In this document: positions 37,228 to 44,677 of the stretch, one piece after another
Position numbering within the stretch: position 1 is the first letter of the stretch
Layout: each line of letters starts with the position of its first letter
Origin: Geomonas ferrireducens
GTDB taxonomy: Bacteria > Desulfobacterota > Desulfuromonadia > Geobacterales > Geobacteraceae
Length of the DNA: 64,000 nt
Direction: 5' to 3'
NCBI RefSeq assembly: GCF_004917065.1
Contig: NZ_SSYA01000001.1
Coordinates: 1,558,161 to 1,622,160 of the forward strand
Position numbers and translations under genes: made by a program
The notes under the pieces: model-generated
Seen by the model: only the letters and a program-made list of their open reading frames with translations
What the model was told of the DNA's origin: nothing
Database searches by the model: none

Positions 37228-37343
37228 GTTCTACGTTCTGCGTTCTACGTTCTGCGTTCTGCGTAAAACCCACAACAGACTCCATGGCAGCTTTCCTACG
37301 GGTTTGCCTTTGAACGTAGAACGTAGAACCTAGAACGTAGAAC
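37228..37343 (+). repeat. Heptad repeat hairpin B (inverted arrays) before comF
   Basis: Five 7-bp units of GTTCTAC/GTTCTGC type (37228-37262) face four units of GTAGAAC type in reverse orientation (37316-37343). Within the loop AAACCC (37266-37271) can pair with GGGTTT (37300-37305). The whole forms one long hairpin ending 19 bases before the comF start codon. Confidence 0.8.
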
Positions 37344-37362
37344 CTGTTCTTTTGGGGGTTCC

Positions 37363-38100
37363 ATGTTCTTGCGCCCTCTGCTGGACCTCTTCTTTCCGCC
37401 GCTGTGCCACGTGTGCAGGGCGTACCTCCCACCGGGCGGTGAGGAGCACGGACTCCCCCGCCCATTCATCTGCCACGACTGCCTCGCCAAGATCGACTTC
37501 CTCGAAGCACCCCTATGCACCACCTGCGGCATCCCCTTCGCCACTGAAAGCGGCGCTTCCCATACCTGCGGCGCCTGCCTGCAACACCCCCCTTTTCATA
37601 CCTGCCGCTCGGCTGCGGCCCTGGATGGGCCGGTCCGTGAATTGATCCATCGTTTCAAGTATCGCGACAGGCCGCACCTTAGCGAACCGCTCGGTCTCCT
37701 CGCCTTCCCGAGACTGGAGATATTCCTGCAGGATTTCGCGCCGGAGTGCGTGGTGCCGGTGCCGCTACACCGCAAAAGACTCAGGCAGCGCGGCTACAAC
37801 CAGTCGCAACTGATCGCGGAGGTGCTCGCGAGGACGCTTGGCGCGCCGCAGCAGGTGGGGAATTTGTGCCGATGGCGCTGGACGGAACCACAGACTGGGC
37901 TTGATGCAGGGGACAGGGTGACTAACGTGAGGGGGGCCTTCGGCGTGCGCGACCCCGAGAACCTGGCTGGGAAGAGGGTGCTGCTGGTGGACGACGTCCT
38001 TACCACCGGCAGCACCATGCGTGCCTGTGTGGATGCGTTGCGGGAAGCTGAAGTCGCGGCGGTCGCCGCGGTGACCGTGGCGCGAGGGCTTCAACCTTAG
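37363..38100 (+). CDS. comF: ComF family phosphoribosyltransferase-like protein
   Basis: The 245-residue protein has an N-terminal zinc-type cysteine region (CHVC, CHDC, CTTCG, CGAC) and a C-terminal phosphoribosyltransferase fold. The PRPP motif is KRVLLVDDVLTTGSTMRACVDAL. PVPLHRKRLRQRGYNQSQLIAE is diagnostic for ComF/GntX. The family is needed for DNA uptake in some bacteria, but activity here is unproven. The start lies 19 bases after heptad hairpin B. Confidence 0.9.
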   Translation: MFLRPLLDLFFPPLCHVCRAYLPPGGEEHGLPRPFICHDCLAKIDFLEAPLCTTCGIPFATESGASHTCGACLQHPPFHTCRSAAALDGPVRELIHRFKYRDRPHLSEPLGLLAFPRLEIFLQDFAPECVVPVPLHRKRLRQRGYNQSQLIAEVLARTLGAPQQVGNLCRWRWTEPQTGLDAGDRVTNVRGAFGVRDPENLAGKRVLLVDDVLTTGSTMRACVDALREAEVAAVAAVTVARGLQP

Positions 38101-38123
38101 CGCCTTCCGCTTTGCCTATTTGC

Positions 38124-38723
38124 CTATTTGCCGAACTCGCGCTGGCGGATGTCGGTGATCCGGCCGTCTTCGAAGCGTATCGTATAGCCGGGGAGATCCC
38201 GCCCATAGCGGTAGGTCCAATCCGTCACGGCTACGGAAGTACGCCGGGTGATCTCGCCGTCGGTACTCTCCACCACCTTGTCCGCCTGCTTCTCACGTGC
38301 AAGCGGCTCCCCACATTTCAGATAGGCATCCACCATGGTGTCGCCCACGGCAAATCCCTCGCCGTTGCGGCAGTTGGGCATCATCGGGTCGCGCATGCTG
38401 CCGTACCCCAAAAGGCGCGTTTCGGCCACTTTACCGTTGAGAAAGATGATGCTCTGCATGAACTCCTGCGCGCCGGTGTCGAAGATCCATTCCTCGTAGG
38501 TCGTCGTCTTCCGCTGCTTAGTTTTGCCGTCCGACTCCTCTTCCCAAAGATCACGCTTGTCCTTGAGGGTAGGAACCTGACACAGCGCCGCCACCTCGTC
38601 CATCGGCTGTCCCACCAGGATTTCCTGGTTGCATGGGGCGGCCTTCCCACCAGCGGGGAAGGTCAGAAACGCCGCCACTGCCGCGGCGATTACCACAGTG
38701 CACCACGTACTACGACTCCTCAT
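38124..38723 (-). CDS. DUF2845 secreted protein
   Basis: The 199-residue protein has a signal peptide (cleavage near AGGKAAP) and the DUF2845 pattern. The sequence from the cysteine in PCNQEILVGQPMDEVAALCQVP and a later repeat of the same theme (GFAVGDTMVDAYLKCGEP) suggest two related beta domains. Each has a cysteine at a similar place, possibly disulfide-bonded. Function is unknown. It is convergent with comF. Confidence 0.78.
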   Translation of the reverse strand: MRSRSTWCTVVIAAAVAAFLTFPAGGKAAPCNQEILVGQPMDEVAALCQVPTLKDKRDLWEEESDGKTKQRKTTTYEEWIFDTGAQEFMQSIIFLNGKVAETRLLGYGSMRDPMMPNCRNGEGFAVGDTMVDAYLKCGEPLAREKQADKVVESTDGEITRRTSVAVTDWTYRYGRDLPGYTIRFEDGRITDIRQREFGK

Positions 38724-38934
38724 GTTCGCACCTCTTTTCGTAGTCAGCCGCAGGGGGCGGCCACTTGTCCGCCACCTAATAGCACAACAAAATCGAAAGC
38801 GCCATCAACAATGTACAAACAACGTTGTGCAAGCCCGCCCTTTGGGCGGTAGTGAGGCGACCGCCCCAAGTGGGAAGTCAGGACCCGGTGTGCTTTTCGA
38901 ACACACCCCTATCATGCTGATTTGTCGTGGAATA

Positions 38935-38952
38935 TTGTGATCTGGATCACAA
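38935..38952 (+). promoter_or_regulatory. CRP/FNR-family binding site
   Basis: TTGTGATCTGGATCACAA is a perfect palindrome with the TGTGA-N6-TCACA core of CRP/FNR regulators and the TTGTGA-N6-TCACAA form I recall for HcpR-type regulators of deltaproteobacteria. It is about 200 bases upstream of the sigma-54 promoter. Confidence 0.65.
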
Positions 38953-39148
38953 GGTGGGAGCGGCTCAATGGGGCTGTGATTTAAGCGCCTTAGGGCGATG
39001 TGCCTATGCCGCTGGGGCCTTTTCCTCTGCGTAAAATAACCCCGGTTGGGTGTCGGTATTTGTCTTATGGGGGGTTTGCCCCTCGTTAATAGAGAAAACC
39101 CTATGTTTTTGGTCGCCTTCTTTTAATGAGTTAGTGGCTTTTGCCCCA

Positions 39149-39165
39149 CTGGCATGTTCCCTGCT
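39149..39165 (+). promoter_or_regulatory. Sigma-54 promoter of the OmcZ-like operon
   Basis: CTGGCATG-N4-CTGCT has GG (39151-39152) and GC (39163-39164) 10 bases apart. The predicted start is near 39176, giving a leader of about 137 bases. Confidence 0.7.
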
Positions 39166-39178
39166 ATTAGGAGCACCG

Positions 39179-39249
39179 TCTGCATACCGGGTGCAGACAC
39201 AAGCAGTAGCCGGTTCCGTCGGGTGAGGTACCCACCCTAGGCGGACCGG
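39179..39249 (+). promoter_or_regulatory. Structured 5' leader of the OmcZ-like operon
   Basis: The first hairpin is TCTGCA/TGCAGA around a 7-base loop (39179-39197). The second (39210-39249) nests CCGG/CCGG, CCG/CGG and GGGTG/CACCC pairs. I could not match it to GEMM or another riboswitch class, so ligand binding is only a possibility. Confidence 0.5.
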
Positions 39250-39312
39250 AGGGGTCTCCCCCCCCGACAAAGGTGAGAATGGTTTCACATCAAAAAGGAG
39301 GTAACACAAGGC

Positions 39313-40806
39313 ATGAAATTGAAGAAACTCGTACCTGCGCTGGCCTTGACCGCAGCGGCTCTGACCGCCGTTGCCGCTCCGGCTCTTGCCGGCAGAACCA
39401 CCACCCCCAGCTCCTACAAGGTGGTGGCCTGGAATGACCTTGGTATGCATTGCGCCTGCCCGACCTTCGCCGGGTTCCTGCTCCTTCCCCCGTTCAACAC
39501 GGTCAGGGCTCAGGTCCTGGGATACGGCAGCAACGACCCCGTCATCATCGATTCGACCAATGCCGGCACCTACGGCGTATCCGTCAGCTATGCAATGGCC
39601 GACAACACCGAAGCCACCCTGCAGGCTGACCCCTACTTCCAGCAGTGGATCACCTACGCTCCGAAACTCTTCCCGGGCTTCGTACCGGTTTCCGGCGGCA
39701 AGGTCCAGGGCCTGGCCGGCAACGGCATCTCCGGCAACATGACCTACGACAGCACCCTGAAGGACTGGACCGCCGTAGGCATCCCGGCGTACCCGCTGGT
39801 TGACGCGAACTCCTCCAAGAACGTCATGACCGATCCGCTGGGTGGCGCGAACCGCAACCCGTACCCGATGACCAACGTGTACGTGAAAAACGCCTCCGGC
39901 ACCATCCTGGCGCAGACCAGCACCGTGACCCCGGTCGCCTTCGGCGGCTGCTGCTCCTGCCACCTGTCGCTGGCCGCAGCAAACGGCTATCCGGCGACGT
40001 CTGCCGGTTCCTTCGCCTACCTCGGCAAGATGCACGGGATGAACTCCAGCAAGATCGACTTCAACTACCTCGACCCGACCGGCGACGGCGCTTCCGGCCC
40101 GATCCGCTGCTCCTGGTGTCACTGGGATCCGGCGATGGGCGAGACCGCAGCCCCGGGCCTTGCCAACGTCTGGCCGAACTACGTGATCATGGCCGGCGCC
40201 GGCTTCACCAAGGCTGACATCAAGGTTTCCCAGTACTCCTTCTCCGACGTGCTGCATCGCTTCCACAGCCAGAGCACTAAGGTCCTCACCCAGTACGACG
40301 CCAACGTTGCCACCAACTGCTACGACTGCCACCCGGGCAACAACGTCAACTGCTACCGTGGTTCCCACAAGGCTAAGACCGCCCTCTGGTGTGTTGACTG
40401 CCACGGCAACCTGAACCAGCGCACCGCTGCCGGCCAGCTGACCCAGCCGTGGAAAGCTTCCACCCTGCCGTCCTGCACCTCGGCAAGCGCCGGTGCCAAC
40501 CCGGCCTTCGCCTGCCACGCCACCACCGACGTGAACGGCACCGTGTACCCGACCAACCCGACCCTGTTCGGTAAGTTCATCAACGGTCGCGGTCACAAGG
40601 GGAGCATCAAGTGCCAGACCTGCCACGGCTCCGCACACGCCGAGGCACCGTCGACCATGACGCTTGACAACACCCAGCTGTCCAACCTGCAGGGTAGCAC
40701 CAGCTACAGCTTCCCGGCCGGCAAGGACAAAACCTACGCTCTCGGCGTCTGCAACTTCTGCCACCCGACCAAGACCTCGACTTGGGGCGTTCCGCCGCAT
40801 CTCTAA
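39313..40806 (+). CDS. OmcZ-like multihaem c-type cytochrome, copy 1
   Basis: The 497-residue secreted protein has a signal peptide ending AAPALAG. Haem motifs are six CXXCH (Cys 213, 266, 336, 360, 434, 480) and one widely spaced CX12CH (Cys 388 to Cys 401/His 402). A conserved NCYRGSH (near 346) may mark a further, degenerate site. OmcZ of G. sulfurreducens, the nanowire cytochrome needed for thick conductive biofilms, has eight haems including one CX14CH as I recall. The N-terminal DLGMHCACPTF stretch and overall layout fit that family. A close paralogue follows at 41991. The ATG follows AAGGAGG. Confidence 0.82.
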   Translation: MKLKKLVPALALTAAALTAVAAPALAGRTTTPSSYKVVAWNDLGMHCACPTFAGFLLLPPFNTVRAQVLGYGSNDPVIIDSTNAGTYGVSVSYAMADNTEATLQADPYFQQWITYAPKLFPGFVPVSGGKVQGLAGNGISGNMTYDSTLKDWTAVGIPAYPLVDANSSKNVMTDPLGGANRNPYPMTNVYVKNASGTILAQTSTVTPVAFGGCCSCHLSLAAANGYPATSAGSFAYLGKMHGMNSSKIDFNYLDPTGDGASGPIRCSWCHWDPAMGETAAPGLANVWPNYVIMAGAGFTKADIKVSQYSFSDVLHRFHSQSTKVLTQYDANVATNCYDCHPGNNVNCYRGSHKAKTALWCVDCHGNLNQRTAAGQLTQPWKASTLPSCTSASAGANPAFACHATTDVNGTVYPTNPTLFGKFINGRGHKGSIKCQTCHGSAHAEAPSTMTLDNTQLSNLQGSTSYSFPAGKDKTYALGVCNFCHPTKTSTWGVPPHL

Positions 40807-40828
40807 TTTCATGTAATGCAGTGCTGCC

Positions 40829-40853
40829 GGGGGGGAGGATTTTCCTCCCCCCC
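40829..40853 (+). other. GC-rich stem-loop after OmcZ-like copy 1
   Basis: GGGGGGGAGG and CCTCCCCCCC pair around ATTTT, without a following T-run. It may stabilise the mRNA 3' end or reduce readthrough into the next gene rather than terminate fully. Confidence 0.6.
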
Positions 40854-40894
40854 ATCCAAATCCCATTCAAATCCGCCGCACACGGAGAAATGCA

Positions 40895-41881
40895 ATGTTG
40901 ATCAAAAGCCGTATGTTTCGCCCCGTAGCAGCAATTGTCCTTCTTGCCGCCCTGACCGCTCCGGCGCTCGGGAAGGAGAAGGCGAGAGCAAAGGGGAACG
41001 CCGCAGAATTCGATTTCAAGAAGACCAGTACCTTCATCCGAGAGATGGAGGGACGACCGGACTTCCCGGTCGCCACCGTGATCGCCAACGACTACGTCTA
41101 CACCCTGCTCGCCATGGGGGAAAAGATAGATGCCGGCAGACAGAACGCCATCATCGTCAACGTGAAGCTCGGCCAGCAGAAAAACGGCGGGTTCTCCCCG
41201 GAAAAGGCCAACAAGAACGCGTCGATCCTCTACACGGACATCGCACTGGAGACCCTGGCGCTGCTCGATGCGGGCAACGCCATCGATCGCGCCAAGGTCA
41301 GGAGCTTCGCTGCGTCGCTGAAGAACGCGGACGGCGGATTCGGCTTCAGCCCCGAAGCGAGAAAATCCTCGCTTGCCACCACCTACTACGCGGTTCATGT
41401 GCTGAAGGCGGTGAGCGGTCTCGATGCCGTCGAAAAGGCGAAGACGGTTGAGTACGTGAAGGGCTTCGCAAAAAAAGACGGCGGTTTCGGCCCGGAGAAA
41501 GGGGTGGGTGTCGCCAATGCGCGCAGCACCTACATGGCGGCCTACGTCCTGAACGCCCTGGGCGCCCTGGATGAGGCGACCGCTAAAAACGCGGTGCAGT
41601 TCCTGGGAAAGACACCTTATCTCGACAAGAAGAGCAAGGAGCGTCCTGACCTCGACGAGCAGCTTTACTCCATCCGCGCCCTCAAGGAGGTCGGTGCCGG
41701 CAGCCGGGTCGACAAGGCGATCGCTCTGAATTTCATGAAGCGGCTGTACATCAAGGTAAACGGCGGTTTCGGCCCCCTCGAGGGGTACGGCTCCACCCCT
41801 GATTCCACCACTACCGCGCTGCGGATCCTGACCGAGATTGGAAAGGCGAAGGGGGGGATCCCCCTGGTGGCAAAAAGGTAA
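40895..41881 (+). CDS. Secreted prenyltransferase/squalene-cyclase-like repeat protein
   Basis: The 328-residue protein has a signal peptide (hydrophobic stretch ending APALGKE) and at least four repeats with the toroid motif: QKNGGFSP, NADGGFGFSP, KKDGGFGPE and VNGGFGPLEG. This is the alpha/alpha-barrel fold of squalene cyclases and prenyltransferases, but the DxDD catalytic motif of cyclases is not seen. A binding or assembly role in the periplasm is more likely than catalysis. It lies between two OmcZ-like cytochrome genes and presumably serves them. Confidence 0.72.
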   Translation: MLIKSRMFRPVAAIVLLAALTAPALGKEKARAKGNAAEFDFKKTSTFIREMEGRPDFPVATVIANDYVYTLLAMGEKIDAGRQNAIIVNVKLGQQKNGGFSPEKANKNASILYTDIALETLALLDAGNAIDRAKVRSFAASLKNADGGFGFSPEARKSSLATTYYAVHVLKAVSGLDAVEKAKTVEYVKGFAKKDGGFGPEKGVGVANARSTYMAAYVLNALGALDEATAKNAVQFLGKTPYLDKKSKERPDLDEQLYSIRALKEVGAGSRVDKAIALNFMKRLYIKVNGGFGPLEGYGSTPDSTTTALRILTEIGKAKGGIPLVAKR

Positions 41882-41928
41882 AGGGCTCAGCACCGTCGTG
41901 CCGATCAGGTGGTGGCTCATCGTCACCG

Positions 41929-41965
41929 CCCCCCCACGGGCCTAACAACCGGGGGGAGTTTTTCC
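41929..41965 (+). other. Stem-loop before OmcZ-like copy 2
   Basis: A C7 run (41929-41935) can pair with GGGGGG (41951-41956), followed by AGTTTTT. This resembles a terminator or attenuator between the toroid gene and the second cytochrome. Confidence 0.5.
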
Positions 41966-41990
41966 AATTTTTCTTACCACGGAGGAAAAG

Positions 41991-43427
41991 ATGAAAAAGA
42001 CGGTTTTACGGTCTCTCGCGACACTGGCCGCGTTGACCACGTTCGCCGGTGTGGCATCGGCGTACACCTATAAAGTCATCGCCAACAATGACCTCGGCAT
42101 GCACTGTGCCTGCCCGACCTTCGAGGGGTTCCTGCTGCTGCCCCCATTCAACACGATCAGGGCCCAGGTGATCCAGTACGGTGGTGACAAGCCGATTGTG
42201 GTCAGCTCCGGCGTCACCGTGAGTTACTCGTTTGCGGAAGAGACTGACGCAACCCTGCAGGCCGACACCTACTTCTCCAGCTGGATCGCCAACGCTCCCA
42301 AGCTGTTCCCGGGATTCCAACCTGTGGTGAATGGGAAGGTCAAAGGCTTGACCGGCAAGGGAATCGCTGACCTCATGTCCTATGACAGCCAGTCCATGTC
42401 CTATGTCGCAGCCGGCGTCCCCGCCTATCCGGTAACCACCGGCAACACCGCGAAGGACATCATGACCGACCCGCTGGGCGGGCCGAAACGCGACCCCTAT
42501 CTCACCGCGAACATTACGGTTAAAAACACGGCGGGCACCGTCGTGGCAACGACTTCTACGGTGGTCCCGGTCGCCTTCGGCGGATGCTGCTCCTGCCACC
42601 TCACCTTGGCCAGCCAGAACGGCTATCCTGCCACCCCGGCCGGCTCCTTTGCCTATCTCGGCAAGATGCACAGCCAGAACTCCAGCGGGATAGACATCTC
42701 CATGATCGATCCGGACGGTGACGGCAAAGGCGGTCCGGTACGCTGCTCCTGGTGCCACTGGGATCCGGCCATGGGCGAGAGCGCTGCACCCGGCTGGCCC
42801 ACCGGAACCAAACTCCTCCCCGGGGCTACCTTCACGCTGAAAAAATCGGCCTATTCCTTCTCGGACGTGCTGCATCGCTTCCATTCCCAGAGCCAGAAGG
42901 TGCTGACCCAGTACGACCCGAACATCGCCAACAACTGCTATGATTGCCATCCCGGCAACAACGTGAACTGCTACCGTGGTGCACACAAGGGCAAGACGGC
43001 GATTTGGTGCTCCGACTGCCACGGCAACCTGAACCAGAGGGTGGCCACCAACCAGCTGGCGAAGCCTTGGCTGCAGGCAACCCTGCCGACCTGCTACAAC
43101 CCGAGCCCGGGGGTCAACTCGGCCTTTGCCTGCCACAGCGCAAACACCTACAAGACCAATGTGAGCTGGGATCCGAACCTGTTCGGCAAGTACATCAACG
43201 CACGCGGCCACTATACCAGCGTGCTGCTCTGCCAGACCTGCCACGGCATGCCGCACGGTGAAAACCCGTCTACTTCCGCCCCGGACAACGTCCAGAACTC
43301 CACGCTTCAGGGCGCCATCAAGGCGGTGTACCCGACCGGCAAGGACAAGAGCTACGCCCTGGGCGTGTGCGATGTCTGCCACTACCAGAAATCGACCACC
43401 TGGTCGGTACCCCCCCACGAGCTGTAA
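41991..43427 (+). CDS. OmcZ-like multihaem c-type cytochrome, copy 2
   Basis: The 478-residue paralogue of the cytochrome at 39313 has the same order of motifs: signal peptide (ending GVASAY), DLGMHCACPTF, CCSCH, CSWCH, CYDCH, CYRGAH, CSDCH, CX12CH, CQTCH and CDVCH. Only the signal peptides, loop lengths and surface segments differ clearly. It is preceded by GGAGG, has its own upstream stem-loop and is followed by a strong hairpin. Tandem duplication is likely. Whether both copies form filaments, or one forms a mixed or shorter form, cannot be told from sequence. Confidence 0.82.
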   Translation: MKKTVLRSLATLAALTTFAGVASAYTYKVIANNDLGMHCACPTFEGFLLLPPFNTIRAQVIQYGGDKPIVVSSGVTVSYSFAEETDATLQADTYFSSWIANAPKLFPGFQPVVNGKVKGLTGKGIADLMSYDSQSMSYVAAGVPAYPVTTGNTAKDIMTDPLGGPKRDPYLTANITVKNTAGTVVATTSTVVPVAFGGCCSCHLTLASQNGYPATPAGSFAYLGKMHSQNSSGIDISMIDPDGDGKGGPVRCSWCHWDPAMGESAAPGWPTGTKLLPGATFTLKKSAYSFSDVLHRFHSQSQKVLTQYDPNIANNCYDCHPGNNVNCYRGAHKGKTAIWCSDCHGNLNQRVATNQLAKPWLQATLPTCYNPSPGVNSAFACHSANTYKTNVSWDPNLFGKYINARGHYTSVLLCQTCHGMPHGENPSTSAPDNVQNSTLQGAIKAVYPTGKDKSYALGVCDVCHYQKSTTWSVPPHEL

Positions 43428-43440
43428 TGAATCACTAAGC

Positions 43441-43470
43441 GGGGCGGCAAGCTGCATGGCTTGCCGCCCC
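43441..43470 (+). terminator. Strong stem-loop after OmcZ-like copy 2
   Basis: GGGGCGGCAAGC and GCTTGCCGCCCC form a perfect 12-bp stem with a 6-base loop. No T-run follows, so termination may be partial. Confidence 0.6.
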
Positions 43471-43602
43471 GGCACTTCGGTATCCAAGGCCAGGACGTGC
43501 TCCAGGCGTCGGTAGATTAGTTCCGCCGGAGGAAGAGGATCGCAAAACCGCAGTCACCTCGGCCGTGGTTCGGCCGACACCCATTCAAAAGGAGATGCAC
43601 AC

Positions 43603-44577
43603 ATGTTTTCGTTTCACACCTCAGTTCGCAGTGCCGCTGTCGTATCGCTGCTTCTGTTGGGCGCATGCACCGGCCAACAACATACGGAAAACGGTGCGGC
43701 GGCGCCGGTGGAGAAGGTGAACGGCGCCCCCATCACCCGCGCCCAGGTCGACCGTACGGTAAAAACACTCATCGGGCAGCAAGACCCCAAACAGCTGCCG
43801 CCGGACATGCTGAAGAAGGCGACCGAGGCGGCGCTCAACCAGTTGACCGCGGCGGAGCTTCTCTATCAGGACGGCATGAAGCTAGAGATCAAGGACCTGG
43901 ACAAGCAGGTGACCACACGCATCACCCAGAGCAAGTACCAGTACCCTTCCCAGGCCGAGTTCGACAAGGCCCTTCAGTCCGTCGGGATGACCCAGAAGGA
44001 TCTGGAGGAGGCGGCGCGCAAGGACATCGTCATCAACAACCTGATCGTGCAGCGTTTCGCCGACAAGGCTGAGGTCTCAGAGGCGGAGGTGCGCAAGTAC
44101 TACGAGGAGAACAAGCTGAAGCAGTTCACCCAGGGTGACAGGATCAAGGTGAGTCACATCCTGATCGGCGTTGCCAGGGACGCCTCCGTCGACACGAAAC
44201 GGCAGGCGATGGCCAAGGCCCTAGCGGTGCTGAAGCGGGTCAAGGGTGGGGAGCCCTTCGCCGACGTGGCGAAGAAGGAATCGACGTCGCCTACCAAGGA
44301 CCAGGGGGGTAGTCTCGGCATCATCGGGAAAGGACAGACCCTGCCTCCCTTCGAGAAGGCGGCCTTCGCCTTGAAGCCGGGTGAGATCAGCAACGTGGTG
44401 GAGACCCCGCTCGGCTACCACATCATAAAGGTGGAGCAGAAGTTGCCGCCTGCGACCGAGCGTTACGAGGATGTGAAGAATCAGATCGCCGGGAACATCA
44501 AGCGCGAGAAGATCCGCCAGTTGCTCGCCGCCTACGTGGAACAGTTGCGGAGCAAGGCGAAGATCGAAAAGGTGTGA
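43603..44577 (+). CDS. Parvulin-type peptidylprolyl isomerase lipoprotein
   Basis: The 324-residue protein has a lipobox (LLLLGAC), a SurA/PrsA-like N-terminal chaperone region and a PpiC parvulin domain (about residues 180-280, with VSHILIGV, GGSLGIIGKGQTLPPFEKAAFALKPGEIS and TPLGYHIIKVE). It would assist folding of exported proteins at the membrane. Its place directly after the cytochrome genes suggests that OmcZ-like proteins are clients. The 175-base gap before it contains hairpins that I cannot classify. A terminator follows. Confidence 0.87.
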   Translation: MFSFHTSVRSAAVVSLLLLGACTGQQHTENGAAAPVEKVNGAPITRAQVDRTVKTLIGQQDPKQLPPDMLKKATEAALNQLTAAELLYQDGMKLEIKDLDKQVTTRITQSKYQYPSQAEFDKALQSVGMTQKDLEEAARKDIVINNLIVQRFADKAEVSEAEVRKYYEENKLKQFTQGDRIKVSHILIGVARDASVDTKRQAMAKALAVLKRVKGGEPFADVAKKESTSPTKDQGGSLGIIGKGQTLPPFEKAAFALKPGEISNVVETPLGYHIIKVEQKLPPATERYEDVKNQIAGNIKREKIRQLLAAYVEQLRSKAKIEKV

Positions 44578-44644
44578 TTCCGCTGCAGCGGAATTGTGAT
44601 GCGGGACGAGGTGAATGGGTCGGCGTTCCGCCCATGAAATTGAA

Positions 44645-44675
44645 GGGGCCGACCGTGCAGTCGGCCCCATTTTTC
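44645..44675 (+). terminator. Intrinsic terminator of the cytochrome cluster
   Basis: GGGGCCGAC and GTCGGCCCC pair perfectly around a 6-base loop, followed by ATTTTT. Confidence 0.88.
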
Positions 44676-44677
44676 GT

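Larger units (their letters stand above)
38724..39312 (+). other. Long control region of the cytochrome operon
   Basis: I find no credible protein gene in these 589 bases. They hold the 5' flank of the DUF2845 gene, GC-rich inverted repeats near 38830-38910, a CRP/FNR-type palindrome (38935), a sigma-54 promoter (39149) and a structured leader (39179-39249). Confidence 0.6.

Noticed and set aside
38724-38940. Small plus-strand frames in the region before the cytochrome operon
   Set aside because: No ribosome binding site, no recognisable protein and overlap with palindromic control sequence.
39179-39249. c-di-GMP (GEMM-I) or cGAMP riboswitch
   Set aside because: The expected ACAGGGCAAACC and GACGCAAAGCC landmarks are missing, so I report only a structured leader.
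43471-43602. Riboswitch before the PPIase lipoprotein gene
   Set aside because: Small GC-rich hairpins are present, but no known aptamer core could be matched and no promoter was evident.
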